The notes under the pieces were generated by a model. That model was not told the DNA's origin, made no database searches, and was given only the letters and a program-made list of their open reading frames with translations. Both the position numbers and the translations under genes were made by a program. This document shows, one piece after another, positions 25,401 to 32,940 of a DNA stretch of 64,000 nucleotides (positions within the stretch are counted from its first letter, which is position 1; every line of letters starts with the position of its first letter). The DNA lies in NCBI RefSeq assembly GCF_006716445.1, contig NZ_VFPA01000009.1, forward strand, positions 83,618-147,617. The letters run 5' to 3'. This DNA is from Pseudonocardia kunmingensis (GTDB taxonomy: Bacteria > Actinomycetota > Actinomycetes > Mycobacteriales > Pseudonocardiaceae).

Positions 25401-27821
25401 GACGATCTCGTGCACCCGCGCGAACAACGAGCCGACCCCGACGCCGCGCAGCTGCTTGCGGTCGCCGATCTCCACGATCCGTGTGCCCGATCGGGCCGCC
25501 GCCCGGTACAGGGCAGCGCGGCTGCGGTCCTCGGTGAGGTTCGCTTCGTCGACGATTAGCACGTCGACCCCAGCGAACACCTCGATCCCGTCTCCGTCGT
25601 TCGCGCCGCTGCTGGCGGCGTTGTTGTTGCGGATGCGGGCGAGGTAGGACGCGACGGTGCGCGCCGGGATGCCGGCCTCGGCCTGCAGGTTCTGCGCCGC
25701 GACCGCCGCGGTGGCGGCGCCACCGACGACGTAGCCGGCGGCCTCGAACACCACCCGCACCGCACGCATCAGGGTGGTCTTCCCGGTGCCGGGTGCCCCG
25801 TTGACCGTGTCGACCAGCCGGCCCTGGCCGACCACCCGGCGCAACGCGCGCGTCTGCTCTTCCGACAGCGCGAATCCCTGCTGGGCCTCCACGGTGTTGA
25901 CCGCGAGTTGGATGAGCTCCTCGTCGATGACCCGCACGTCGGACTGCCCAGGGTAGCTGGCGCGCGCGGCCCGCAGAATCTGCTGCTCCGCCGACACGAC
26001 GTCGTCGGTGGTGTGGAAGACCGCGTTGCTCATGTGTTGCTGTCCGGGCCCGCGGCGCAGCTGCCGGAACCCGGGAATCGACAGCACCCGGTCGGTCATC
26101 TCCTCGATCTCGGCGGTCGTGGCGAACCCGCCTGGCATCGCGTCGGCCACGCGGGCGAGCGCCTCGGCCCGGGTGAACCGCCGCCCGTCCGAGGTCAGGC
26201 CGGTTTCCGGGTCCAGCAGCATCTCCGCGATCTCGGCCGCGTCCACCGTGGCCGCGCCTGCCGCCGCGGCGGCAACGTGTGAGGCCGCCGGATAGGTGCG
26301 CACCGCATCCGCAGCAACGTCGGCCCCCGGGTCCGCGCCGCCGAGCGCGTCGGCGAGGGCGTCGAGCTGCTCGTCGTCCAGGTCCCCGTCGTCTCGTGGG
26401 CGGGCGCCGCGCGCGCCGGTGCTGGGGGAACTCGGCCCAGTCGGCGACGTCGCGGGGCCGGCGACCGGATCGGGGTCGGCGCCGCCGTTGAGGACCCGTC
26501 GGATGTGCTCGGCCGGGTCGCGGCCCGCGGCCAGCTCCTCACCGTGCCACAGCTGCTGAAGCGTCGCGTCTGGCGCGGCGACCGCCTCGCCCTTCGCGCC
26601 GCGGCTGCGCTGCTCGGCGATGCGGTACTGTGCGCGTGTCGCGGTGTTCGCGTCATAGCCCAGCCGCTCCAGCATGTCCTTGATGTCGGCGTGCCGCTTG
26701 CTGAACAGCTGCAGCGTCTCGTCCGGGATCCCCACGATCTCCCACGCCCGGGTTCGCGGGTTGCGCTCGAACCGGATCCCGTAGCGGCGCCCGAGCTCGT
26801 GCCGCACCGTCGCCTTGAACATGTGGTCCAGGGCCGCGGCGTGCCGCATCAGGTCCCGGCCACCGGCCGCGACTGTCGACCACTGCCCGTCCTCGCCGCG
26901 GGTCATGTTCGCGATCGTGGCGTGCACGTGCCAGTGCGGGTCGCCGATCTCCGCACCGTCGACCGGGCGCGCGGCCCGGTGCACCATCAGCCACCCGGCG
27001 AACCCGTTCCCGTGCACGACCCGCGCCTGCCGGCCGCCGCCGTGCTTACCCCGCATCCCATAGGCGGTGGTGTTCTCCAACCACCCGAACAGCGCCTGCA
27101 CCTGCTCGGTGTAGACGCGCTCGATGTCGGCCGCCAGCTCTTCGTCGCCCAACGCGAGCAGCAAGCTGAACGACTTCGGCAGCGTCATCGTGATGTCGTA
27201 GCCCAGGTTCCCGACCACGACCCGCCGTGGCACCCGCTCCTCGCCGACCGTGCCGTCGTCACGGCGCAGCTTCCGCAGCTGCCACAGGTTCGCGGCCGCC
27301 CGCGCGTAGACCTGCTCACCCCACACCTGCTCGACATCTACGCCGGCGGCATCGGCCAGCACGCCGGCCTCGTCCGCGCGCAGTCGCGCCGCCTCTCCTT
27401 TGCTGGTCACCGCCCGCTCGGCCGCCGCGAACGCCGTGACGAGCTTCGCCCGGTTCCCGAGGACCTCCGCCACCGAGACCGCCGCCTCGGCGGCGACCCC
27501 GTGCACCGCACGCACCAGCGGCGCCACCGCGACCTTCGCATCCGATGGCACCCCACGCTTCGCCTCGACCAGCACCTCACCGGTCATCGGGTGCTCGCCC
27601 CGCATCAACGCGCGCGCCTGATCGAACTGGTCCTCGGTCAGCTCGCTCCCGGCCTCGATCCCCAGATCAGCCAGCGCCCGACCGATCCACCGCAGCGGCC
27701 GCTCCCGGCCGTCCGCGTGATACGAGAACTGCCGATCACCCGGTCCGCTGCAGCCGTGCTTCTTCCCCAGCCGGTACTCGATCTGCTCGGGATTGCTGCC
27801 GATCTTGGTCACGTACGCCAC
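22401..27821 (-). CDS. MobF-type relaxase-helicase (TraA-like)
   Basis: The central transfer enzyme: it nicks oriT, stays bound to the strand and unwinds it. The GTG start (AYVTKIGSNPEQIEYRL) follows GAGGGGGC and gives 1806 residues; upstream extension is low quality. The relaxase domain (1-450) includes GYDITMTLPKSFSLLLAL and the metal triad GDPHWHVHATIANM (His296, 298, 300). The RecD-like helicase has Walker A NGAPGTGKTTLM near residue 675 and Walker B DVLIVDEANL near 750, then GDRKQL. The last 600 residues are Ala/Glu/Arg-rich coiled coils. A long C-terminal extension is common in actinomycete MobF enzymes. Confidence 0.92.
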   Translation of the reverse strand: MAYVTKIGSNPEQIEYRLGKKHGCSGPGDRQFSYHADGRERPLRWIGRALADLGIEAGSELTEDQFDQARALMRGEHPMTGEVLVEAKRGVPSDAKVAVAPLVRAVHGVAAEAAVSVAEVLGNRAKLVTAFAAAERAVTSKGEAARLRADEAGVLADAAGVDVEQVWGEQVYARAAANLWQLRKLRRDDGTVGEERVPRRVVVGNLGYDITMTLPKSFSLLLALGDEELAADIERVYTEQVQALFGWLENTTAYGMRGKHGGGRQARVVHGNGFAGWLMVHRAARPVDGAEIGDPHWHVHATIANMTRGEDGQWSTVAAGGRDLMRHAAALDHMFKATVRHELGRRYGIRFERNPRTRAWEIVGIPDETLQLFSKRHADIKDMLERLGYDANTATRAQYRIAEQRSRGAKGEAVAAPDATLQQLWHGEELAAGRDPAEHIRRVLNGGADPDPVAGPATSPTGPSSPSTGARGARPRDDGDLDDEQLDALADALGGADPGADVAADAVRTYPAASHVAAAAAGAATVDAAEIAEMLLDPETGLTSDGRRFTRAEALARVADAMPGGFATTAEIEEMTDRVLSIPGFRQLRRGPGQQHMSNAVFHTTDDVVSAEQQILRAARASYPGQSDVRVIDEELIQLAVNTVEAQQGFALSEEQTRALRRVVGQGRLVDTVNGAPGTGKTTLMRAVRVVFEAAGYVVGGAATAAVAAQNLQAEAGIPARTVASYLARIRNNNAASSGANDGDGIEVFAGVDVLIVDEANLTEDRSRAALYRAAARSGTRIVEIGDRKQLRGVGVGSLFARVHEIVEGAELRDNRRQREEDEREAIAAWRDARYVEALSIWQDKARLVVRETGREANAEMLARWWDQHQGAPNPHTEMRGLVMLAATNAQVRRLNQAAQALREAEGELGASWTYNVAGDDRITLHVGDHILLRVNDARQQRVEGDAVYNGFRAVVTDIDARGTLSVAWEQDTADGVATRTARLSTDYVAIGGVHLGYALTVHKAEGLTIKVNGPEQWNTPDGEDVDGTVLVHAPGADNPALHVATSRHRGAVWLFAGRDELDTPQDSYLHGVPKTRAERDWRAMEQLAEHARRTETHRNDRPVVADLGLAEFVSEDGRAQFLHAQRAAEAEAAERVRDEQRAERAERAARRAARRAEREQQRQAREAAEQARREWAAALLQQVWRHEPSLVERIIAGAAFAAVARNLDDAAQAGFDVHEVLADIPLDAVGSPRVTDASAYTARMVDIAVEHVRNGDTAQQRRDEAEQRSAKDQQAREQAAELLRELWSARPQLAEKVVAAPGFEAVVRALDRYVDTDLDVRDLLAAMPLAKLDAPQIREPAAFSAYMLRRVGDAQLEAIERARVEAEERTERLARTEHIADLLRAAWPSHTQVAERTIANPTFTFLVERAAAAEEAGHDVQAVLAGIDPRAVNGPRVQNPAGALTMLFTRAVDRIDRDIEPREVEAHQPVPSQPEQRGASPALEPAALPALSRDLEVDGPQPDHVVESGAETRSPPVEHWTQRPHGALSARELRAHLAHEQQRADALAADRAGAEQRAEQLRRAVEAGHGTEVAAVEQRLAQAREQALAVRGAGQLEAAWHAATERAGRAAEDRALAEHEFASHSRLARSRRAEIAERIDQLRAAELQAHTDAEQLAQQVAQAQAQAGPRDQHRHILTRAEAAEKDHAHAREAAQRRDQEVAEAAYRRAARLTEQQLTHTQRIAELQAEHDLRERQPPELHALEEQQRTTALQPAALAPHIGEIETGGREITSPDVQVLDAGHLEATQPHPHEIDRHLDPGLDDR

Positions 27822-27851
27822 GGCCCGCGCCCCCTCACAGGCCGAACGGCC

Positions 27852-27870
27852 GTATCCCCATGGGGGATAC
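27852..27870. promoter_or_regulatory. Inverted repeat 30 bases upstream of the relaxase start
   Basis: GTATCCCC and GGGGATAC form perfect eight-base arms around ATG. The site lies between the relaxase start and a pair of direct repeats. It could be an operator of the relaxase promoter or part of the transfer origin. Nothing further can be read from the sequence. Confidence 0.45.
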
Positions 27871-27920
27871 CTTAGTGCACTGACGTTGGTATTGGGCCTG
27901 TCGCGCTCTGCGCGACGATG

Positions 27921-27988
27921 ACAGTGCGGAGCGCAGCGGAGCTCCTTGCCACACCCTGAGGTCACAGTGCGGAGCGCAGCGGAGCTCC
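27921..27988. repeat. Two 25-base direct repeats upstream of the relaxase (candidate oriT or iterons)
   Basis: A 25-base unit starting ACAGTGCGGAGCGCAGCGG and ending AGCTCC occurs twice without mismatch, at 27921-27945 and 27964-27988, so the period is 43 bases. The second copy continues into the perfect 12-base palindrome GCGGAGCTCCGC. Together with the nearby inverted repeat this is the kind of structure bound by a relaxase or accessory protein at a transfer origin. No nick site can be assigned by eye. Confidence 0.55.
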
Positions 27989-28055
27989 GCATGCGCGTGG
28001 CGCGCCACCGGGAGGGGGCCCCGGACAGGCGGTGGGGCCTGTCCGGGGGCTCTGG

Positions 28056-28508
28056 CTACAGGATGCGCAGCTGGACGCAGGACCATCCGTCGATTGCGCG
28101 TTCGAATCGGGCGGCGACGGCGCGGATGCGGGGTCCGATCATCACGGTGGTGGCGACTTCGGCGGCTTCGTCGGTTGGGCAGAACATGTGCACGCTGGGC
28201 CGCATCCGTGACGGGCGTGCTGGCGGTGTTAGCAGGCGGGCGGCGCGGATGTAGCGCAGCACGGGCGGGGTGACGTGTTCGCGCAGGTGGGCGGAGGGGC
28301 GGCGGGTGTCGATGACTTCCAGGGCTGCGGCCAGCACCATCGCCACCGTCTTGCGGAGCTGCGGGTCGCGTGCCCATGCGGTGGAGGGGTCCGGTTGCGG
28401 CGCGGCGGGTGCCGCGCTGCGCTGCTGCGGGGGTGTGGGGTGCGGCCCCGGCGGGGGCTCGTAGTTGTAGCGACGGATCCGGAACGTGGTCGTCTCGCGC
28501 TCGCCCAT
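28056..28508 (-). CDS. Rv3235-family protein
   Basis: About 150 residues from ATG 28508 (MGERETTTFRIRRYNYEPP) with GAGAGGG upstream. The N-terminal third is Pro/Gln-rich; the C-terminal part matches the Rv3235-like layout: VAMVLAAALEVIDTRRPSAHL then VTPPVLRYIRAARL, SVHMFCPTDEAAEVATTVMI and a final helix AVAARFERAIDGWSCVQLRI. In chromosomes this family sits near the secA region; here it is next to a relaxase. It is transcribed toward the relaxase, with the direct repeats between them. Function unknown. Confidence 0.75.
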   Translation of the reverse strand: MGERETTTFRIRRYNYEPPPGPHPTPPQQRSAAPAAPQPDPSTAWARDPQLRKTVAMVLAAALEVIDTRRPSAHLREHVTPPVLRYIRAARLLTPPARPSRMRPSVHMFCPTDEAAEVATTVMIGPRIRAVAARFERAIDGWSCVQLRIL

Positions 28509-28883
28509 GCCAACCCTCTCCCTGACCGGTGGTGGGCCTGTTGGCCCGTCCCCTTGGGGTGGCGGGGTGCTGTCCCCCGCCGCCGCAAGGCGCCCTTGCA
28601 CGGCCTCGGAGGCTCGCGGTCAAGGGCGGCCCGAAGGGCCGTCGCGCAGCGACGCGGAGCGCAGCGCAGCGCCCTTGACGGTGAGTGAGGCCGTGCTAAG
28701 CCAAGGGCCGACAGGCCCCCGCCGGAGGCGGTCCATCGAGGTTCTCGGCCGCGCGGCCTTGAGCGCGAACGGCACCACCGGCGACACCGGTAGACCGTCG
28801 GGAACCTCGATCACCCGCATGAGTCGTCGGTGTCTACGTGGGTTACGGCGCGCGCCTTCGCTGGTCGACCGCGCCTGGTCCGA
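28509..28883. other. Repeat-rich intergenic stretch, 375 bases
   Basis: No gene is visible. GTCAAGGGCG at 28619-28628 is matched by CGCCCTTGAC at 28670-28679, giving ten-base arms around about 41 bases that contain further GC-rich small repeats. The palindrome GGCCGCGCGGCC lies at 28749-28760, and ACCGG/CCGGT arms lie near 28777-28791. The stretch could hold the promoter of the Rv3235-like gene or part of the transfer origin. Confidence 0.4.
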
Positions 28884-29189
28884 TCAGCGCGGCGCGATGC
28901 GGTCAGTGCCTGCCGGCACCGGTGGCAGGCTCAGTGCTTGGGCGTGGTGGGACAGGGCGGCCAGCGCGGCCGCGAGCCAACACAGCTCGGTCTCGTCGGC
29001 GCAGCGTCGGGTCAGGTCGTGGACCGCGCGGGTCAGTGTGGGCAGTGCCTCGGTCAGGATCACGGTCGGCGCCGATTCGACATCCATGCCGCGTTCCTGG
29101 GCGACCGCTTCGAACAGCGCGTACACCATGTCCGCGGTGTCGAGGGATGGGGTCTCGAGGGATGTCGGTTCGGCGGGCTCGCGTCGCAT
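28884..29189 (-). CDS. Small acidic helical protein
   Basis: A 101-residue protein with ATG start (MRREPAEPTSLETPSLD). The sequence is mostly helix-forming (DMVYALFEAVAQERGMD, ILTEALPTLTRAVHDLTRRC, CWLAAALAALSHHAQALSL), acidic at the N-terminus and without membrane segments. It is divergent from the coiled-coil gene at 29.4 kb, with a 12-base palindrome between them. No family is recognised; it may be a small regulatory or accessory transfer protein. Confidence 0.6.
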   Translation of the reverse strand: MRREPAEPTSLETPSLDTADMVYALFEAVAQERGMDVESAPTVILTEALPTLTRAVHDLTRRCADETELCWLAAALAALSHHAQALSLPPVPAGTDRIAPR

Positions 29190-29275
29190 GGTCGTTCATC
29201 GTGCCTGACTCTGGTCCGGGGCCGGCGCGTCTATCCACAGGCCGCTCGGCGGGCGTCGGATCATCGGCGGGTTGA

Positions 29276-29287
29276 GGTTCGCGAACC
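29276..29287. promoter_or_regulatory. Perfect 12-base palindrome in a divergent promoter region
   Basis: GGTTCGCGAACC reads identically on both strands. It lies 74 bases before the GTG of the coiled-coil gene and 87 bases from the divergent start at 29189. Dimeric helix-turn-helix regulators often bind such sites; the XRE protein of this element is one candidate. Confidence 0.4.
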
Positions 29288-29360
29288 GGCCACCGGACGG
29301 GTGTCGGCTGCGTACGCTCCGGGCTCGGAGGGTGTTAGCGATCTGGGGGGAGGGCGAGCG

Positions 29361-29870
29361 GTGGCGAGCTCGGCGGAGCAGATCAGGGAGCGGGTCCGGC
29401 GCGCGGATGAGGCGAGGATCGCCGCGCGCGCCGCGGCGGCCGCCGATGCGGACCGGATCGCGGCGGAGCGTGACGCTACGCGCGTGCGGTTGGCGCAGCT
29501 CGATCAGGAGCTCGGGGCTGCGGCCCTGCAGGCGCTGAAACTGATGGCGCCGGAAGAACTCGCCGAGTTCACCGACCGCCCGGTGCGGGAGGTCCGCGAA
29601 TGGCTCGGCGGGGACGGGCGGGGCGCTCGGCGCGGCAACACCGCGGGCCGGCGGCGCACTCCGCGCGGGGGCCGCTCGGGCGTCGCCGCTTCGTCCGCGC
29701 CGTCCGGGTCGACCGCGCCGTCCGGGTCGACCGCGCCGTCCGGGTCGACCGCGGTCCCCCCGCCCGGTGAGGGCGGCGCGGCGGTGCCCGATGAGGGCGG
29801 TGCCAGTGGGGATACTGCGGTGCCGGTGCCGACTATCGCTGCGGGGTTGGCGCCGGCCTCGGCGTCGTGA
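29361..29870 (+). CDS. Coiled-coil protein with SGSTAP repeats
   Basis: About 169 residues from GTG 29361 after a GGGGGGAGGGCG ribosome site. Residues 1-70 are a charged coiled coil (IRERVRRADEARIAARAAA, then QLDQELGAAALQALKLM), followed by EELAEFTDRPVREVREWLG, which resembles a short DNA-binding or homeodomain-like turn. The C-terminal half is low complexity with three perfect APSGST units. It is followed after 14 bases by the HNH gene, probably in one operon. A DNA-binding accessory role is possible; not recognised. Confidence 0.65.
   Translation: MASSAEQIRERVRRADEARIAARAAAAADADRIAAERDATRVRLAQLDQELGAAALQALKLMAPEELAEFTDRPVREVREWLGGDGRGARRGNTAGRRRTPRGGRSGVAASSAPSGSTAPSGSTAPSGSTAVPPPGEGGAAVPDEGGASGDTAVPVPTIAAGLAPASAS
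29697..29750 (+). repeat. Three perfect 18-base tandem repeats inside a coding region
   Basis: The unit GCGCCGTCCGGGTCGACC occurs three times in a row and encodes APSGST three times. Identical copies at the DNA level indicate recent slippage or unequal exchange, and the copy number is probably variable among relatives. Confidence 0.85.
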
Positions 29871-29884
29871 TGGGGGGGTAGGTC

Positions 29885-30571
29885 GTGGCGCGGATGCGGG
29901 CAGTGACGGTTGCCGTGCTGCGGGCTGCGGTGGCGGATCCTGTCGTGGTGGGCCGCTATTTTCGCCTGGTCCAGCGGGGGCGCCCCGAGCAGTGTTGGCC
30001 GTGGGTGGGTGCCATCTCGGGGCGGGGTCACGGGCGGTTCCATCTTGCCGGGACCTACGTGGTCGACGCGGAGGGTCAGCGGCTGCGCCGGACTCACGTG
30101 GTGATCGCGCACCGGTTCGGCTACGCGGTCCGCTATGGGGTGGACGCGTTGTTGCGGGTGCCGGTCGTGGCGCATGGATGCGACAACCCGTTGTGTCAGA
30201 ACCCGCGTTGTTGGCGGGAGAGTGACCCGGTGCGGAATCGGCGCGAGTACCTCGCGCGGCGCGGCACGGTGCTGGGCGCGCTTGCCGACACCCGCGGGGC
30301 CCGTGGCCGTGCCCGCGCGGTGCGCGATGCCGTGCGCGCTGGTGACGACGTCGCGGCCGCAGTGCTCGCGGGCGCTTCGGCGGTCCATCGGGATCAGCTG
30401 GCGATGTTCGACGAGCCATCCCGCGCGAACGATGCCGAGTACGGCCCGCGGGGGATGTGGGTGGAATCCGGTGCTGCTGCTAACACCGAGAACGACCCCG
30501 GCCACGTCCCCGCCGACGATCCGCCCGGCGGCTCGCGCCTGTCGCTGTTCGATCCGGTCACCCTCGACTAG
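29885..30571 (+). CDS. HNH endonuclease-like protein
   Basis: A 228-residue protein with the phage-type HNH layout: QCWPWVGAISGRGHGRFHL, then THVVIAHRFGYAVRYG, then VAHGCDNPLCQNPRCW. The CDNPLCQNPxC block with the preceding His97 and His76 supplies the catalytic and zinc residues. Such enzymes are common in phages and plasmids and may act in homing, packaging or DNA turnover. The C-terminal 90 residues have no domain. It is co-directional with the coiled-coil gene and converges on a zinc-ribbon gene, with hairpins between. Confidence 0.78.
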   Translation: MARMRAVTVAVLRAAVADPVVVGRYFRLVQRGRPEQCWPWVGAISGRGHGRFHLAGTYVVDAEGQRLRRTHVVIAHRFGYAVRYGVDALLRVPVVAHGCDNPLCQNPRCWRESDPVRNRREYLARRGTVLGALADTRGARGRARAVRDAVRAGDDVAAAVLAGASAVHRDQLAMFDEPSRANDAEYGPRGMWVESGAAANTENDPGHVPADDPPGGSRLSLFDPVTLD

Positions 30572-30723
30572 CGGGGTCCAGCTCGGCGCACTTCAGGGCG
30601 GGCGGCCTGCTGTATGTCGGCCAGGTGTTCCCGGGTGCGGCCGGCGGCGGTCTCGGCGGCGAGCTGGTGGCGTGGCGGCGCGCTTCGGAGGGGGCGCCGG
30701 AGACGGGACCACCGGTGATGGTT

Positions 30724-30779
30724 CCTGCCGGGGCTCGATGCCCCGGCAGGGACCTCCCGCGCGCGGATGGCGCGGGAGG
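30724..30779. other. Two consecutive perfect hairpins between convergent genes
   Basis: CCTGCCGGGG (30724-30733) pairs with CCCCGGCAGG (30741-30750); CCTCCCGCGC (30753-30762) pairs with GCGCGGGAGG (30770-30779). Both have ten-base perfect stems and seven-base loops ending in GATG (CTCGATG, GCGGATG). They are two bases apart. Without T-runs they are better described as structural or RNA-protective elements than as classical terminators. Confidence 0.6.
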
Positions 30780-30826
30780 CGCTGCTACGTCGCGCCTTCG
30801 GGGCGTTGCGGGATGCGGCAGACCAG

Positions 30827-30852
30827 AGGGCCCCGGTCGAAACCGGGGCCCT
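30827..30852. terminator. Bidirectional terminator between HNH and zinc-ribbon genes
   Basis: AGGGCCCCGGT pairs with ACCGGGGCCCT across a four-base loop, CGAA on this strand and TTCG on the other. On the plus strand it is followed by TTT. It lies 15 bases from the stop of the minus-strand gene, so it can end both convergent transcripts. Confidence 0.65.
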
Positions 30853-30866
30853 TTGGGATGGGGCGG

Positions 30867-31853
30867 CTATGCGGCAGTGGCGCTGTCCAGCTTGCGGCAG
30901 TCCAGGCACAGTCCGTGTCGGACCTGGCGGATGCTGCCGCACTCGCAAGCGCCGTCGACAGCGGTGGGGGTGGGCGACGGCTGGGGTGTTGTGGTGGTCT
31001 CGGGCAGCGGGTGGGTCTTGACCCACTCGGCGATGAGGGTTTGGCGGCGGGTGTCGCTGCTGGCGCGGCGCCACTCGTTGCGCAGGATGGCGCGTGCGCT
31101 GGGGCCGGTGCGCGCGACGATGAACGCGCATCGGGCGGCGACCGCGTCGGTCAGGGTGTGATGGCGGGGCAGCTCGGGGATGCCGGGGCGCTTGGACTCT
31201 CGGCACTCGCCACACAGGCCGTCGTCACCGTGTCCGGCGCGTACCCGGTTGGTGGTGGCGTCGGCGGATGCGCGTTCGAGCCAGCAGGAGACGCAGGGCA
31301 GGCGGCGCACGTCGGGAACTGCTGCCTTGTCGTAGTCGAGTCCGGACGCGTAGACCTGCGCATCCTGTGCGCGGTCGTCGCGGTCCTTGAGCTGCGGGCC
31401 TTCGGCCACTCCGGCGCGCTCGCGGAAGTAGCGTGCGGCGTGGGCGTTCTGGCGGGCCTGGTGCGGGGTGTGGCGTGCCTTGCGGCGGCTGCGGTCCACT
31501 CGGCGGTGGCTGTTGCGGGGCGCGCGTTCGCTGTTGCGGCCGTAGGGGGGCTCGGCGGGTGCCTCGTTGGTCGGGATGTACTGGCCGTTGTCCTGCTCGG
31601 GTACGCATGCGGCGATGAGGTCGCGGTACTGCGGGGCGGGGGCGCGCTTCCAGGCGTTGCGCATCTTGTCGACGGCGATGGGGAACGGGTAGTGCTCCAG
31701 CGTGGCGGCACACCAGCGGAGGATGCCCAGCGACGAGGCGTCGGCGACGTCGAGGATTTTCGCCATCTGATGCTTGGCCTTGCGGCTGTCACCGGATTTG
31801 ACCAGGTCGGCGACGTCGACGAGAGCATCGGAAAGCGTCTCTATCTGCGACAT
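30867..31853 (-). CDS. Hypothetical protein with C-terminal zinc-ribbon motifs
   Basis: A 328-residue protein with AGGGAG before its ATG (MSQIETLSDALVDVADLV). The first 80 residues are helical; a basic Arg/His-rich middle follows (RRKARHTPHQARQNAHAARYF). CxxC pairs occur at PCVSCW and LCGECR, and a terminal ribbon uses CECGS with CLDC. These suggest two zinc sites and nucleic-acid binding. Its AT-rich upstream region carries a sigma70-like promoter. Not recognised beyond the zinc motifs. Confidence 0.65.
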   Translation of the reverse strand: MSQIETLSDALVDVADLVKSGDSRKAKHQMAKILDVADASSLGILRWCAATLEHYPFPIAVDKMRNAWKRAPAPQYRDLIAACVPEQDNGQYIPTNEAPAEPPYGRNSERAPRNSHRRVDRSRRKARHTPHQARQNAHAARYFRERAGVAEGPQLKDRDDRAQDAQVYASGLDYDKAAVPDVRRLPCVSCWLERASADATTNRVRAGHGDDGLCGECRESKRPGIPELPRHHTLTDAVAARCAFIVARTGPSARAILRNEWRRASSDTRRQTLIAEWVKTHPLPETTTTPQPSPTPTAVDGACECGSIRQVRHGLCLDCRKLDSATAA

Positions 31854-31921
31854 AATGATAGACTCCCTGCGATTTGGGGAAGGTTCCGGGATTGGCGGTT
31901 CCCGTTGGTCTTACAGTTCTC

Positions 31922-31951
31922 AGGATAGCATCTTTCGAGCCGGTTTCACAA
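31922..31951 (-). promoter_or_regulatory. Sigma70-like promoter of the zinc-ribbon gene
   Basis: On the minus strand TTGTGA is followed after 18 bases by TATCCT, about 70 bases upstream of the ATG. The surrounding 200 bases are markedly AT-richer than the rest of the window, which supports a promoter or an origin-like segment. Confidence 0.5.
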
Positions 31952-32187
31952 GCCTTGACGACGTGGAGACTCGCTCCTTTCCTCTAATTTTTCACGACCT
32001 TGCAGGCGTCCTACCAGCGGCTTTGGTTGCGCAGCGGCGTGATGATCATGTCAATCGTTTCCTTTCGTTCACTTTGCGGGGCGCGTTTCCTTGGGTTCGA
32101 TCGGGGCTCGATCGGTCGTCACCGAACGGGATCGTCTGGGAGCGAGGTTCCGTCGCGCATCGGCCGTGCTCTGCATCTGCACAGGTT

Positions 32188-32256
32188 CTGCCCCGGTGCA
32201 ACTCGCCTGCGTCCATAGTGGATTGATGCTCGTGCAGGCGAGTTGCACCGGGGCAG
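32188..32256. repeat. Perfect 23-base inverted repeat with 23-base loop
   Basis: The left arm 32188-32210 starts CTGCCCCGGTGC and ends CTCGCCTGC; the right arm 32234-32256 is its exact reverse complement. The loop is GTCCATAGTGGATTGATGCT plus CGT. A partial third copy of the arm, GCGAGTTGCA, recurs at 32641. No T-run follows, so this is not an ordinary terminator. Possible roles are a transfer or replication origin, a recombinase site, or the core of a miniature mobile element. Confidence 0.75.
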
Positions 32257-32940
32257 GTTCTGTGCTGACCTCCGGCGGCCGATGCGTGGCGGAACCTCGC
32301 GATCTCGCAACCACCTTGAACCGCAGCCCTCGCTCCCCACCCCCGAGGTTCCGGAGCGTGGAGGCCCCCGGAGGGTTGCTTGTGGTTCTCGAGGGTCGAC
32401 GGCAGGTCGCTCGCTCGGACGGCTCGTTCGCGGGGGCATCAACGCCGACGGGCTACCGGTGACCGGTCGGCGTCGGGGAGCTGGACCGGACGAACGGGCG
32501 TGCCCAGCCGAAGCCGGGCACGCCCGGTGTGCCACGCGCAGTAGCCCGAAGGCTAACCACCGTCACCGGCGGCTCCGCCAAGACTGCGCGGACACGTGCG
32601 CCGGGCCTCCCAAGGCTCGCAAGGACACCTCTTGCCCGGCGCGAGTTGCAGTGTAGTCACGGGCCCTGTCTGCAGCGTCGTCGTCGGGCCCGGTGGCGCC
32701 CCGGCTGCGCCGTGCGCGCGGCGGGCTCTGCGCATGTGGGGCGGGGGCGAGCCCGTGCGGCGGCAGGTTCTCCGGGGCTCGCGAGTCGGTGGACGGCCCG
32801 CGGCTGGGGGGTTCGGCAAAGTGCGTGGCCGGGCGCTCGGCACGGGGGTTGGTGTGCGCCCGGCCACGGGCGGAGCGGGCTGCACCGTCGATGGTGCGAC
32901 GTGCGCCGCGGGCTCCGTCGAATGGTTCGCTACTGGTGGG
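32257..32940. other. About 680 bases without a recognisable gene
   Basis: Open frames exist on both strands but are Pro/Arg/Gly-rich without protein character. One strong hairpin, CGGGCGTGCCC (32495-32505) with GGGCACGCCCG (32516-32526), lies in the middle. Together with the AT-rich part at 31.86-32.1 kb and the long inverted repeat, the whole intergenic space exceeds 1 kb, which is unusual in this dense element. Confidence 0.5.

Noticed and set aside
22947..25559. Long plus-strand open frame opposite the relaxase
   Set aside because: It is the antisense shadow of a highly GC-rich coding region; no domain and a composition typical of reverse-frame translation.
29697..29750. CRISPR-like short repeats
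   Set aside because: The units are contiguous, have no spacers and are in frame with a coding region, so they are a coding tandem repeat. No CRISPR array was found elsewhere.
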